Shown: piece after piece, positions 1 through 6,261 of the stretch
Layout of the letters: the number at the start of each line of letters is the position of its first letter
Position numbering within the stretch: position 1 is the stretch's first letter
Assembly (NCBI GenBank): GCA_005877535.1
Contig: VBOM01000108.1
Span: forward strand, 1-6,751
DNA length: 6,751 nucleotides
Reading direction: 5' to 3'
Source of the DNA: Nitrospirota bacterium
Lineage (GTDB): Bacteria > Nitrospirota > Nitrospiria > Nitrospirales > Nitrospiraceae
Made by a program: the position numbers and the translations under genes
The notes under the pieces: model-generated
Told to the model about the DNA's origin: nothing
What the model saw: the letters and a program-made list of their open reading frames with translations, nothing else
Databases searched by the model: none

Positions 1-2925
1 GTCTCCTGGGATACGGCCTTTACCTATGCCGCCAAGGCCATGATCATCATCGCCACGCGCTACAGCGGCGAAGCCGGCGCCCGGCGGCTCCGGGAGCAGG
101 GGTATGCGCCGGAGATGATCGAGATGATGAAGGGGGCGGGTACCCGCTGTTTCAAGCATCGCGCCGGCATGCCGGTCCTCGGCATCCTCGGCAAGATGGG
201 CAACACCCGTATGAACGGGGGCGTCAACGCGCTGCTGGACACCTGGATCCGGAAGGTCAGCCCGGATCAGGCCCAGGGGGGCCGCTATTGGTCGAATTAT
301 ACCTGGCACGGGGACCAGAACCCGGCCCACCCCTGGTGGTGCGGGGCCCAGGGATCCGACTGCGACCTCTCCGACATGCGTTTCTCCAAGCTGAACACCA
401 GCTGGGGCAAGAACTTCGTCGAGAACAAGATGCCGGAAGCCCACTGGAAGCTGGAATGTATCGAACGGGGCGCCCGGGTCGTGGTCATCACGCCCGAGTA
501 TAACCCCACCGCCTATCGGGCCGACTACTGGATGCCGCTGCGGCCCGCCTCGGACGGCGCCATTTTCTTGGGCGCCATGAAGATCATCGTCGATGAGAAC
601 ATGCACGACGTGGATTTCCTGAAGGGCTTTACCGATTCGCCCCTGCTCGTCCGCACCGATACCTTGCAGTTCCTGGATCCGCGCGACGTGGTGGCCGAGT
701 ACCAGTTCCCGGACTTCTCCCGGAGCTATTCGGGCCGGATGCAGTCCTTGACGGCCGAGCAGGTGCAGCGGCTCGGGGGGATGATGGTCTGGGACCTGAA
801 CAAGAAGCAGGCGGTGCCGCTCCACCGGGAACAGGTCGGCTGGCACTATCAGAACAGCGGCATTGACGCGGCCCTCACCGGGACCTATCGGGTGAAACTG
901 CTCAATGGGCGCGAAATCGATGCGATGCCGGTCTGGCAGTTGTACATGGTGCATTTTCAGGATTACGATCTGGACACCTGTCATCAGATCTGCCGGACCC
1001 CGAAGGACCTGTTGGTCCGCTGGGCGCGGGATTCTGGCTCGATCAAGCCCGCCGCGATTCATAACGGCGAAGGGACCTGTCACTATTTTCATCAAACCAT
1101 TAACGCGCGCGGTGCTGCGATGGTGCTCATCGTCACCGGCAATGTGGGGAAGTTCGGCACCGGGCAGCATACCTGGGCCGGGAACTACAAGGCCGGAACA
1201 TGGACGGCCACGCCTTGGTCCGGGGCGGGACTCGCGGTGCATACGGGGGAGGATCCGTTCAACATCACCCTGGATCCGAACGCGCACGGCAAGGAAATCA
1301 AGACGAAGTCGTATTACTATGGCGAAGAGGTGGGCTATTGGAACCACGGTGACACGGCCTTGATCGTCAGCACGCCGAAGTATGGTCGCAAGGTGTTCAC
1401 GGGCAAGACGCACATGCCGACCCCGAGCAAGTTCCGGTGGGTGGTCAACGTCAACGTGCTCAACAATGCCAAGCACCACTATGACATGGTGCGGAACGTG
1501 GATCCGAACATCGAGACCCTGATCTGTCAGGACATCGAGATGACCTCGGACGTCAACCACAACGACATTGCCTTCGCCGCGAACTCCTGGATGGAGTTCA
1601 CCTATCCGGAAATGACGGTCACGGTGTCCAATCCGTGGGTCCAGATCTGGAAGGGCGGGATCCGGCCCCTGTATGATACCCGCAACGACCTCGATTGCTT
1701 CGCCGGGGTCGCGGCCAAGTTGTCGGAGATGACCGGCGACAAGCGGATGCGCGACTACTTCAAGTTCGTCTATGAAAACCGCGTCGACGTCTATGCGCAG
1801 CGGATGCTCGATGCCTCCAGCACCTTCTACGGCTATAATGCGGACGTCATGCTGAAGTCGGAAAAGGGCTGGATGGTCATGGTGCGGACCTATCCGCGCA
1901 CACCCTTTTGGGAAGAGACCAACGAGTCGAAGCCCATGTGGACGCGGACCGGGCGGTACGAAAACTACCGGACCGAGCCCGAGGCGATCGAATACGGGGA
2001 GAACTTCATTTCGCACCGGGAGGGGACGGAAGCGACCCCCTATCTGCCGAACGCCATCATGACCACCAATCCCTATGTCCGCCCGGACGACTATGGGATT
2101 CCGATCACAGCGCAGCACCACGACGACAAAACGGTGCGGAACATCAAGCTGCCGTGGCAGGAGATCAAGCGGCATGCGAACCCGTTATGGGAGAAGGGCT
2201 ACCAGTTCTACTGCGTCACGCCGAAGACGCGGCATCGGGTGCATAGCCAATGGTCCGTGAACGACTGGGTGCAGATTTACGAGTCGAACTTCGGCGATCC
2301 GTACCGCATGGACAAACGGACGCCGGGGGTGGGCGAGCATCAGTTGCACATCAACCCGCAGGCGGCGAAAGACCGCGGCATCAACGACGGCGACTACGTC
2401 TATGTGGACGGCAACCCGGTGGACCGGCCCTATCGGGGCTGGAAGCCGTCGGATCCGTACTATAAGGTCGCCCGCCTCATGATCCGGGCGAAGTACAACC
2501 CGGCCTATCCGTACCACGTCACGATGGCGAAGCACGCCCCGTACGTGTCGACGCCGAAGTCGGTCAAAGGCCATGAGACGCGTCCGGACGGTCGCGCCAT
2601 CGCGGTGGATACCGGCTATCAGTCCAACTTCCGCTACGGGGCCCAACAGTCCTTTACCCGGAGCTGGTTGATGCCGATGCACCAGACCGACTCGTTGCCG
2701 GGCAAGCACCCCATCGCCTGGAAGTTCAAGTGGGGCTATTCCATCGACCACCATGCGATCAACACGGTTCCGAAGGAATGCCTCATCCGGATCACCAAGG
2801 CCGAAGACGGCGGCATCGGGGCCCGCGGGCCCTGGGAGCCGATCCGGACCGGATTTACGCCGGGCCAAGAAAATGAATTCATGATCAAGTGGCTCAAGGG
2901 CGAACATATCAAGATCAAGGTGTAA
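1..2925 (+). CDS. nxrA: Nitrite oxidoreductase alpha subunit NxrA, 5' end cut by window
   Basis: This is the catalytic subunit that oxidises nitrite to nitrate (NO2- + H2O to NO3- + 2H+ + 2e-) at a molybdenum bis-MGD centre; in Nitrospira the enzyme is known to face the periplasm. The frame is open from base 1, so the ATG at 40 is internal. The 974 residues seen compare with roughly 1150 for the family, so about 170 N-terminal residues, including the first Fe-S motif and any export signal, lie outside. Residues below count from base 1. The stretch GAQGSDCDLSDM near residues 115-126 aligns by eye with the NarG segment holding the Asp ligand of molybdenum; Asp120 (bases 358-360) is the candidate. 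HNGEGTCHYFHQ (354-365) and GNVGKFGTGQHTWAG (about 380-394) match conserved type II DMSO reductase blocks. Residues from about 740 to the end form the molybdopterin-dinucleotide-binding domain. Codon use is GC-rich and strongly biased, as in a highly expressed gene. Confidence 0.96.
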   Translation, partial: VSWDTAFTYAAKAMIIIATRYSGEAGARRLREQGYAPEMIEMMKGAGTRCFKHRAGMPVLGILGKMGNTRMNGGVNALLDTWIRKVSPDQAQGGRYWSNYTWHGDQNPAHPWWCGAQGSDCDLSDMRFSKLNTSWGKNFVENKMPEAHWKLECIERGARVVVITPEYNPTAYRADYWMPLRPASDGAIFLGAMKIIVDENMHDVDFLKGFTDSPLLVRTDTLQFLDPRDVVAEYQFPDFSRSYSGRMQSLTAEQVQRLGGMMVWDLNKKQAVPLHREQVGWHYQNSGIDAALTGTYRVKLLNGREIDAMPVWQLYMVHFQDYDLDTCHQICRTPKDLLVRWARDSGSIKPAAIHNGEGTCHYFHQTINARGAAMVLIVTGNVGKFGTGQHTWAGNYKAGTWTATPWSGAGLAVHTGEDPFNITLDPNAHGKEIKTKSYYYGEEVGYWNHGDTALIVSTPKYGRKVFTGKTHMPTPSKFRWVVNVNVLNNAKHHYDMVRNVDPNIETLICQDIEMTSDVNHNDIAFAANSWMEFTYPEMTVTVSNPWVQIWKGGIRPLYDTRNDLDCFAGVAAKLSEMTGDKRMRDYFKFVYENRVDVYAQRMLDASSTFYGYNADVMLKSEKGWMVMVRTYPRTPFWEETNESKPMWTRTGRYENYRTEPEAIEYGENFISHREGTEATPYLPNAIMTTNPYVRPDDYGIPITAQHHDDKTVRNIKLPWQEIKRHANPLWEKGYQFYCVTPKTRHRVHSQWSVNDWVQIYESNFGDPYRMDKRTPGVGEHQLHINPQAAKDRGINDGDYVYVDGNPVDRPYRGWKPSDPYYKVARLMIRAKYNPAYPYHVTMAKHAPYVSTPKSVKGHETRPDGRAIAVDTGYQSNFRYGAQQSFTRSWLMPMHQTDSLPGKHPIAWKFKWGYSIDHHAINTVPKECLIRITKAEDGGIGARGPWEPIRTGFTPGQENEFMIKWLKGEHIKIKV

Positions 2926-2991
2926 CCGTGCGGCGTGAGGTGCGAGACTCGCAGTATGCAGGTACAGCAACATCGCGCGAAGGGGAGTGGG

Positions 2992-3084
2992 ATGGAGACA
3001 GAAGAACAGAACTGGCACGGTTGGAGACTTGCCTGCCTCAATCCGGCTCGTCTCGCTCATCGCGCCCGTCGCATTCGCGACTGA
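2992..3084 (+). CDS. Possible 30-residue small ORF between nxrA and nxrB
   Basis: An ATG at 2992 follows AGGGGAG (2981-2987) with a 4-base gap and opens 30 codons, starting METEEQNWHGW and ending in an arginine-rich tail (RARRIRD). Its TGA (3082-3084) touches the nxrB Shine-Dalgarno AAAGGAG (3084-3090), an arrangement that could couple its translation to nxrB. In-frame alternative starts are ATG 2956 and GTG 2935. I recognise no family. The frame is the same as that of nxrA and nxrB, and a GC-rich spacer stays open by chance fairly often, so this may be untranslated spacer. It could be a leader-type peptide or nothing. Confidence 0.25.
   Translation: METEEQNWHGWRLACLNPARLAHRARRIRD
3068..3081 (+). 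promoter_or_regulatory. Small hairpin just upstream of the nxrB ribosome binding site
   Basis: GTCGC-ATTC-GCGAC forms a five-base-pair stem with a four-base loop, ending three bases before the AAAGGAG Shine-Dalgarno of nxrB. It is short but GC-rich. It might protect the 5' side of the ribosome binding site or mark a processing point between the two cistrons. That role is inference, and a stem this short is common in GC-rich DNA. Confidence 0.25.
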
Positions 3085-3096
3085 AAGGAGTCGAAG

Positions 3097-4386
3097 ATGC
3101 CTGAAGTGTATAACTGGCAACTGGGGCGGAAGATGCTGTATCCCTACGAGGAGCGGCATCCGAAGTGGCAGTTTGCTTTTGTCTTCAACATCAACCGGTG
3201 TTTGGCCTGTCAGACCTGTTCGATGGCGGACAAGTCGACCTGGCTCTTCTCCAAGGGGCAGGAATACATGTGGTGGAACAACGTGGAAACCAAGCCGTAC
3301 GGCGGGTACCCCCAGTTCTACGACGTGAAGATCACGCAGCTCATCGAGCAGGTGAACCCGGGCGGCCAGGTGTGGAACGTGCGGGTGGGGCGCAAGCACC
3401 ATGCCCCCTACGGGGTGTTCGAAGGCATGACCATTTTCGACGCCGGGGCCAAGGTCGGCCAGGCGGCGATCGGCTACATCCCGACGGACCAAGAGTGGCG
3501 GTTCGTGAACATCTATGAAGATACGGCGACCTCGATGCGGGCGCTCGTGGAAGGGATCGACAAGACCGGCTTCTCGCGCGACGAACCGTGGAAGATGACG
3601 GGCAGCAGTCTGCCGGAGCACGAGACCTTCTTCTTCTATCTCCAGCGGATCTGCAACCACTGCACGTATCCCGGCTGCTTGGCGGCCTGCCCGCGGAAGG
3701 CGATCTACAAGCGCCCCGAAGACGGGATCGTGTTGATTGACCAGAACCGGTGCCGGGGCTACAAGAAGTGTGTGGAACAGTGCCCCTACAAGAAGCCGAT
3801 GTATCGGGGCACCACCCGCGTGTCGGAGAAGTGCATCGCGTGCTATCCGCGCATCGAAGGGAAGGACCCGCTGACGGGCGGCGAGCCGATGGAAACGCGC
3901 TGCATGGCCGCCTGCGTCGGCAAGATCCGGATGCAGAGCCTGGTGCGGATCGGGGAGGACGGCCTGTGGGCGGAAGATCGGTGGCATCCGCTCTACTACG
4001 CGATTCGCGTGGAGCAGGTGGCACTGCCGCTGTACCCGCAGTGGGGCACCGAACCCAACGGCTTCTACATTCCCCCGCGGCATAGCCCGCGCGGCTATGC
4101 GCGGCAGATGTTCGGGCCGGGCGTCGATAACGCCATTGAGAAGTATCTCGTGCCCAGCCGGGAACTGTTGGCAGTGCTCCAGCTCTGGCGCGCCAGCCAG
4201 CAGATCATCTTCCGATACGATGTCATTCCGGGGCCGAAAGTGTTCGAGACCCAGATCCACGGGAAACGGTTCGAGATGTACAACGATACCGTGCTGGGCT
4301 TCAACAAGTCGGGCAAGGAAGTGGCGCGGATTCAGGTGGAAGAGCCCATCTACATTCGGCCGGCCGAGCGCGTGACCTGGCTGTAA
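3097..4386 (+). CDS. nxrB: Nitrite oxidoreductase beta subunit NxrB, iron-sulfur electron transfer
   Basis: Complete 429-residue ferredoxin-type subunit, the usual Nitrospira NxrB length; it carries electrons from the NxrA molybdenum site through four Fe-S clusters. The start follows AAAGGAG with six bases between. Cys motifs in order are CLACQTC (C35, C38, C41), CNHCTYPGCLAACP (C186, C189, C194, C198), CRGYKKCVEQCP (C219, C225, C229), CIAC (C246, C249) and CMAAC (C269, C273). By the NarH ligand scheme these give C35/C38/C41/C273, D45/C246/C249/C269, C186/C189/C194/C229 and a three-Cys cluster C198/C219/C225. Asp45 stands where NarH has the fourth Cys of the first motif. Tyr222 stands where NarH has Trp, which fits a [3Fe-4S] cluster. 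No signal peptide or membrane segment is seen, so export together with NxrA is inferred. It lies 171 bases after nxrA, in the same frame, and is the last gene before a strong terminator. Confidence 0.98.
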   Translation: MPEVYNWQLGRKMLYPYEERHPKWQFAFVFNINRCLACQTCSMADKSTWLFSKGQEYMWWNNVETKPYGGYPQFYDVKITQLIEQVNPGGQVWNVRVGRKHHAPYGVFEGMTIFDAGAKVGQAAIGYIPTDQEWRFVNIYEDTATSMRALVEGIDKTGFSRDEPWKMTGSSLPEHETFFFYLQRICNHCTYPGCLAACPRKAIYKRPEDGIVLIDQNRCRGYKKCVEQCPYKKPMYRGTTRVSEKCIACYPRIEGKDPLTGGEPMETRCMAACVGKIRMQSLVRIGEDGLWAEDRWHPLYYAIRVEQVALPLYPQWGTEPNGFYIPPRHSPRGYARQMFGPGVDNAIEKYLVPSRELLAVLQLWRASQQIIFRYDVIPGPKVFETQIHGKRFEMYNDTVLGFNKSGKEVARIQVEEPIYIRPAERVTWL

Positions 4387-4408
4387 GGTTCCGCGAGCCG
4401 CGCGCAGC

Positions 4409-4453
4409 AACACCGGGCAGGGAGTTCTCACGAGCTCCCTGCCCGTGGTGTTT
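4409..4453 (+). terminator. Strong hairpin terminator after nxrB
   Basis: The arm AACACCGGGCAGGGAG (4409-4424) pairs with CTCCCTGCCC-GT-GGTGTT (4435-4452), giving 16 base pairs with a two-base GT bulge on the 3' side and a ten-base loop. The following TTTCCTCCTCC is pyrimidine-rich but has only a short U run. It begins 23 bases after the nxrB stop and separates the GC-rich nxr genes from the less GC-rich downstream genes. It may act as an intrinsic terminator, an mRNA-stabilising 3' stem, or both. Confidence 0.8.
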
Positions 4454-4561
4454 CCTCCTCCGGTGCCAGTCGTGCCGCAGACTTCATACCGAGGGTGACC
4501 CACAGCCGCTTTGGTCTTCATTGGCCTTTCGGCTCAAGTCTTGTCTACTCCTTCTGTGCAC

Positions 4562-4590
4562 TTGACGCACCCCAGGAGGTCCAGTAGAGT
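4562..4590 (+). promoter_or_regulatory. Candidate sigma70-type promoter for the gene at 4640
   Basis: TTGACG (4562-4567, five of six consensus bases) and TAGAGT (4585-4590, four of six) are separated by 17 bases. Transcription would start near 4597, about 40 bases before the GTG start. The match is moderate and could be chance. The AGGAGGT at 4574-4580 lies inside the spacer and would not be transcribed from this promoter. Confidence 0.35.
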
Positions 4591-4639
4591 TGCTGCAGCA
4601 TACGAACGTTCCTCCACCACAAGCTGGGGTACCATCGGC

Positions 4640-4969
4640 GTGACCTCTAGTCAGCAACCATCGATTCCATTTGCTGCGCAATCCATACCTTTCGACGAGT
4701 TTCTGGCTTCAGGAAAACTCCCGGACGGCTACCTCTCCAGCGAGTATCTCGCTCAGCAATTCGTCGAGCGCCTCGTGCACTATGTCCTCAGTGTTCCAGC
4801 CGGTAGTTACACCATGGCTCAATTGGGTCAGCTCCTGGAACAGATAAACTCTCGTGCGCAGGTCCTCTTCTTCAAACGTCTCAAAGAAACCAGCCCCGAA
4901 AGCCTCAAAGACTTTGCCCCGCTCTATTACGGCTTCATGAACGAGTTTCATTCTCTCCTGTTTACCTAG
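4640..4969 (+). CDS. Unrecognised small protein, 109 residues
   Basis: I do not recognise the family. The C-terminal two thirds read as a natural protein: codons end mainly in C or G (ctc, gtc, gag, tac). The segments FDEFLASGKLPDGYLSSEYL, AQLGQLLEQI and VLFFKRLKE suggest an alpha-helical, soluble protein without membrane segments or cysteines. The start is uncertain. The frame is open to a TTG at 4511, but upstream of 4640 it includes rare agg-agg and aga codons, so I prefer the GTG at 4640, although its Shine-Dalgarno is weak. That GTG overlaps by GTGA the stop of a 17-codon reading frame beginning with TTG at 4590, which sits nine bases after a perfect AGGAGGT. It lies downstream of the nxrB terminator, so separate transcription is likely. 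Confidence 0.6.
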   Translation: MTSSQQPSIPFAAQSIPFDEFLASGKLPDGYLSSEYLAQQFVERLVHYVLSVPAGSYTMAQLGQLLEQINSRAQVLFFKRLKETSPESLKDFAPLYYGFMNEFHSLLFT

Positions 4970-4985
4970 CCCAGCAACTTTTCCC

Positions 4986-5013
4986 TTGTCGCCTTGGCAA
5001 TCTCGTGTATAAT
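4986..5013 (+). promoter_or_regulatory. Likely sigma70-type promoter for the gene at 5046
   Basis: A perfect TATAAT (5008-5013) is preceded by TTGTCG (4986-4991, four of six bases) with a 16-base spacer. Transcription would start near 5020, leaving a leader of about 25 bases that contains the AAAGGAG ribosome binding site. This is the clearest promoter in the window. Confidence 0.65.
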
Positions 5014-5045
5014 CAGGTGGTTAATAATTTGCCCAAAGGAGTGAC

Positions 5046-5417
5046 ATGAATCCAACCCTACAGCGAGCAGTGACCAGCTTCTATAATCTCATCTACGAGG
5101 CCCAAACATTTGCCACCACGATGTCACGGATTGACACCGCGGAGCAGGAACATTACGCGGGACGGATCGAAGGATTAAATTGGGTGCTTGATCGCTGCCA
5201 AGAGCTCGAAGACATGGATGCGAATTTGACTCCCTCGTCCCTCCAGCGAGTTCTCACGGAAGTGAAATCCGATCTCGATCATGAATTGTCGGTTCAGCGG
5301 CGAGAAAAGGGGCGTCGTGCAGACGGCCGAGAGGAGGCTCTCAATTTTGTGGCTGATTATCTATCTAGCCTGATCACAGCAACCGACATTGAGTCAGCCA
5401 AAACGCCGGCGGTGTAA
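5046..5417 (+). CDS. Unrecognised helical protein, 123 residues
   Basis: ATG 5046 follows AAAGGAG with a good spacing and a well-formed promoter, so this start is secure. The protein is charged and mostly alpha-helical: an N-terminal helix (about residues 5-30, TLQRAVTSFYNLIYEAQTFA), a second around GRIEGLNWVLDRCQELEDM (39-57), a strongly charged stretch with HELSVQRREKGRRADGREE (79-97) and a final helix. One cysteine is present; there is no signal peptide, membrane segment or recognisable catalytic motif. It is probably cytoplasmic. I know no named family; a regulatory or structural role would be guesswork. A 77-base gap follows before the next gene, with no clear terminator. Confidence 0.85.
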   Translation: MNPTLQRAVTSFYNLIYEAQTFATTMSRIDTAEQEHYAGRIEGLNWVLDRCQELEDMDANLTPSSLQRVLTEVKSDLDHELSVQRREKGRRADGREEALNFVADYLSSLITATDIESAKTPAV

Positions 5418-5494
5418 CGCTCTCGCCTTCTTCAATAGCGCATACCGGACCAACTTCACCTGTCGCCTCCCATGACGCCTGGCCGATCGTAAAG

Positions 5495-5725
5495 ATGATG
5501 CGAGAATGGATCATTTTCGCACTTTGCCTGGGAGTCGGCGGCCACATTGCGCTCGGCGTCGTCATGCATGCCCCAGGCCTTTGGCCATGGAGTACGACAG
5601 GATTCTATGGTTTATTGAGCGGACTAGCGGTCTACGGTTTGGTGCAAGCAGGGCGGGGGGTTTGGAAACTGTTCCGACACGCGCCCAAGCTCCCGTCGAA
5701 GGACGGACCCAACGCCTCTTGGTGA
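5495..5725 (+). CDS. Small inner-membrane protein with two membrane segments, 76 residues
   Basis: Two hydrophobic stretches are clear: about residues 5-24 (WIIFALCLGVGGHIALGVVM) and 34-53 (TTGFYGLLSGLAVYGLVQAG). They are joined by a short proline- and tryptophan-rich turn (HAPGLWPWS). The C-terminus is basic (KLFRHAPKLPSK), so by the positive-inside rule both ends should face the cytoplasm. The start is ATG 5495 or the adjacent ATG 5498; the ribosome binding site is weak (GTAAAG). The frame continues open upstream past 5420 but offers no ATG, GTG or TTG there. No family is recognised. It probably shares a transcript with the 123-residue gene before it. Confidence 0.7.
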   Translation: MMREWIIFALCLGVGGHIALGVVMHAPGLWPWSTTGFYGLLSGLAVYGLVQAGRGVWKLFRHAPKLPSKDGPNASW

Positions 5726-5759
5726 ACAGGCGAGCATCATAGAAGCAAGACTCTAGGCA

Positions 5760-5789
5760 TTGACACCTACTGCTTCATCTGCATGGAAT
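5760..5789 (+). promoter_or_regulatory. Candidate promoter for the zinc-ribbon gene, possibly leaderless
   Basis: TTGACA (5760-5765) is a perfect -35 box. The best -10 is TGGAAT (5784-5789) with an 18-base spacer, matching four of six bases but lacking the important A at its second position. Initiation about seven bases downstream would fall on the ATG at 5796, implying a leaderless message. Alternatively TGGAA acts as a weak ribosome binding site and the promoter lies upstream. Confidence 0.35.
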
Positions 5790-5795
5790 TATTTT

Positions 5796-6059
5796 ATGTC
5801 AGGTCTCCCGCGTAAACCGACCAGTCCAACATGGCCGACCGGTCTATCCCGCAGAACTGCTCGACCGCCAAGACCGGATGACTCGGAACCGGCTGACCAA
5901 TTCAGATCGTTGAATGCCTCGCTGCTCTATTGTCCTTCCTGCCGAGTGGCGACCCCGACAAGGGAGCGACTTCTGCTCGTGCTCCCGACTGGGAATCTGT
6001 ACGAATATCTATGCCAGCACTGCGGAACGTCGACCGGATCCAAGACCGACAATCGATAG
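5796..6059 (+). CDS. Small zinc-ribbon protein, 87 residues
   Basis: Residues 45-76 form a zinc ribbon: YCPSC (C46, C49) and LCQHC (C73, C76) are 23 residues apart, separated by a beta-rich stretch (RLLLVLPTGNLYEYL). Four cysteines in two CxxC knuckles should bind one zinc ion. The first 45 residues are rich in proline, arginine, serine and threonine and are probably disordered. I chose ATG 5796 over an in-frame TTG at 5760 because the TTG lies in a perfect -35 box. Such small ribbon proteins can bind nucleic acid or protein, but no target is indicated. It ends convergently with the Trm112-like gene. Confidence 0.75.
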   Translation: MSGLPRKPTSPTWPTGLSRRTARPPRPDDSEPADQFRSLNASLLYCPSCRVATPTRERLLLVLPTGNLYEYLCQHCGTSTGSKTDNR

Positions 6060-6096
6060 GCGACTGGCTCGCTGTCGCGCCTCAACGACGATCGAA

Positions 6097-6125
6097 GTGG
6101 TGATTAGGGTTCTCACCCTCACCAC
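6097..6125. repeat. Inverted repeat downstream of the zinc-ribbon gene, possible terminator
   Basis: GTGGTGA-TTA-GGGT (6097-6110) pairs with ACCCTCACCAC (6115-6125): 11 base pairs with a three-base bulge and a TCTC loop. It lies 37 bases after the zinc-ribbon stop, between convergent genes. No U tract follows on either strand, so termination is possible but unproven. Confidence 0.45.
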
Positions 6126-6180
6126 GCATGGGACAGAACGTTCAGTTGAAAAGTGCTAACTGCATACTTGTCGAAGTCAT

Positions 6181-6205
6181 TTGCACAACGGGGATCTCTG
6201 TGCAA
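6181..6205. repeat. Perfect 7-bp inverted repeat between convergent genes
   Basis: TTGCACA (6181-6187) and TGTGCAA (6199-6205) are exact reverse complements around an 11-base centre. The plus strand continues GTTTGTGG. It could be a weak bidirectional terminator for the converging genes or a protein-binding dyad. Its position, 56 bases beyond the Trm112-like stop, favours a 3' end function. Confidence 0.45.
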
Positions 6206-6261
6206 GTTTGTGGCAGTGGCGAATTCTCGATTGCAGCAGAATCGGTCATGAAGAATGCAGG

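Noticed and set aside
2889..3104. A 71-codon plus-strand frame across the nxrA end and the spacer
   Set aside because: It overlaps nxrA and nxrB in another frame, starts inside nxrA without a ribosome binding site, and has random-looking composition. The small ORF at 2992 is the better candidate in this spacer.
2185..4521. A 778-codon open frame on the minus strand across the end of nxrA, the spacer and nxrB
   Set aside because: It is in exact codon register with nxrA and nxrB, so it stays open simply because TTA, CTA and TCA codons are avoided there. Its translation is rich in R, H, P and L without any family pattern.
4484..4681. A 65-codon minus-strand frame across the start region of the 109-residue gene
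   Set aside because: Its composition is typical of a random frame and it conflicts with the promoter and start region of the plus-strand gene.
4709..4951. An 80-codon minus-strand frame starting MKLVHEAVIERG with AGGAG just ahead
   Set aside because: It mirrors the plus-strand 109-residue gene codon for codon. The plus strand has the natural third-base pattern, and the minus-strand AGGAG is only three bases from the ATG.
4994..4999. TTGGCA as the -35 box for the TATAAT at 5008
   Set aside because: It matches consensus better than TTGTCG but lies only eight bases from the -10, too close for sigma70.
5374..5565. A 63-codon minus-strand frame across the gap before the two-pass membrane protein
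   Set aside because: It overlaps two better-supported plus-strand genes and shows no ribosome binding site or recognisable domain.
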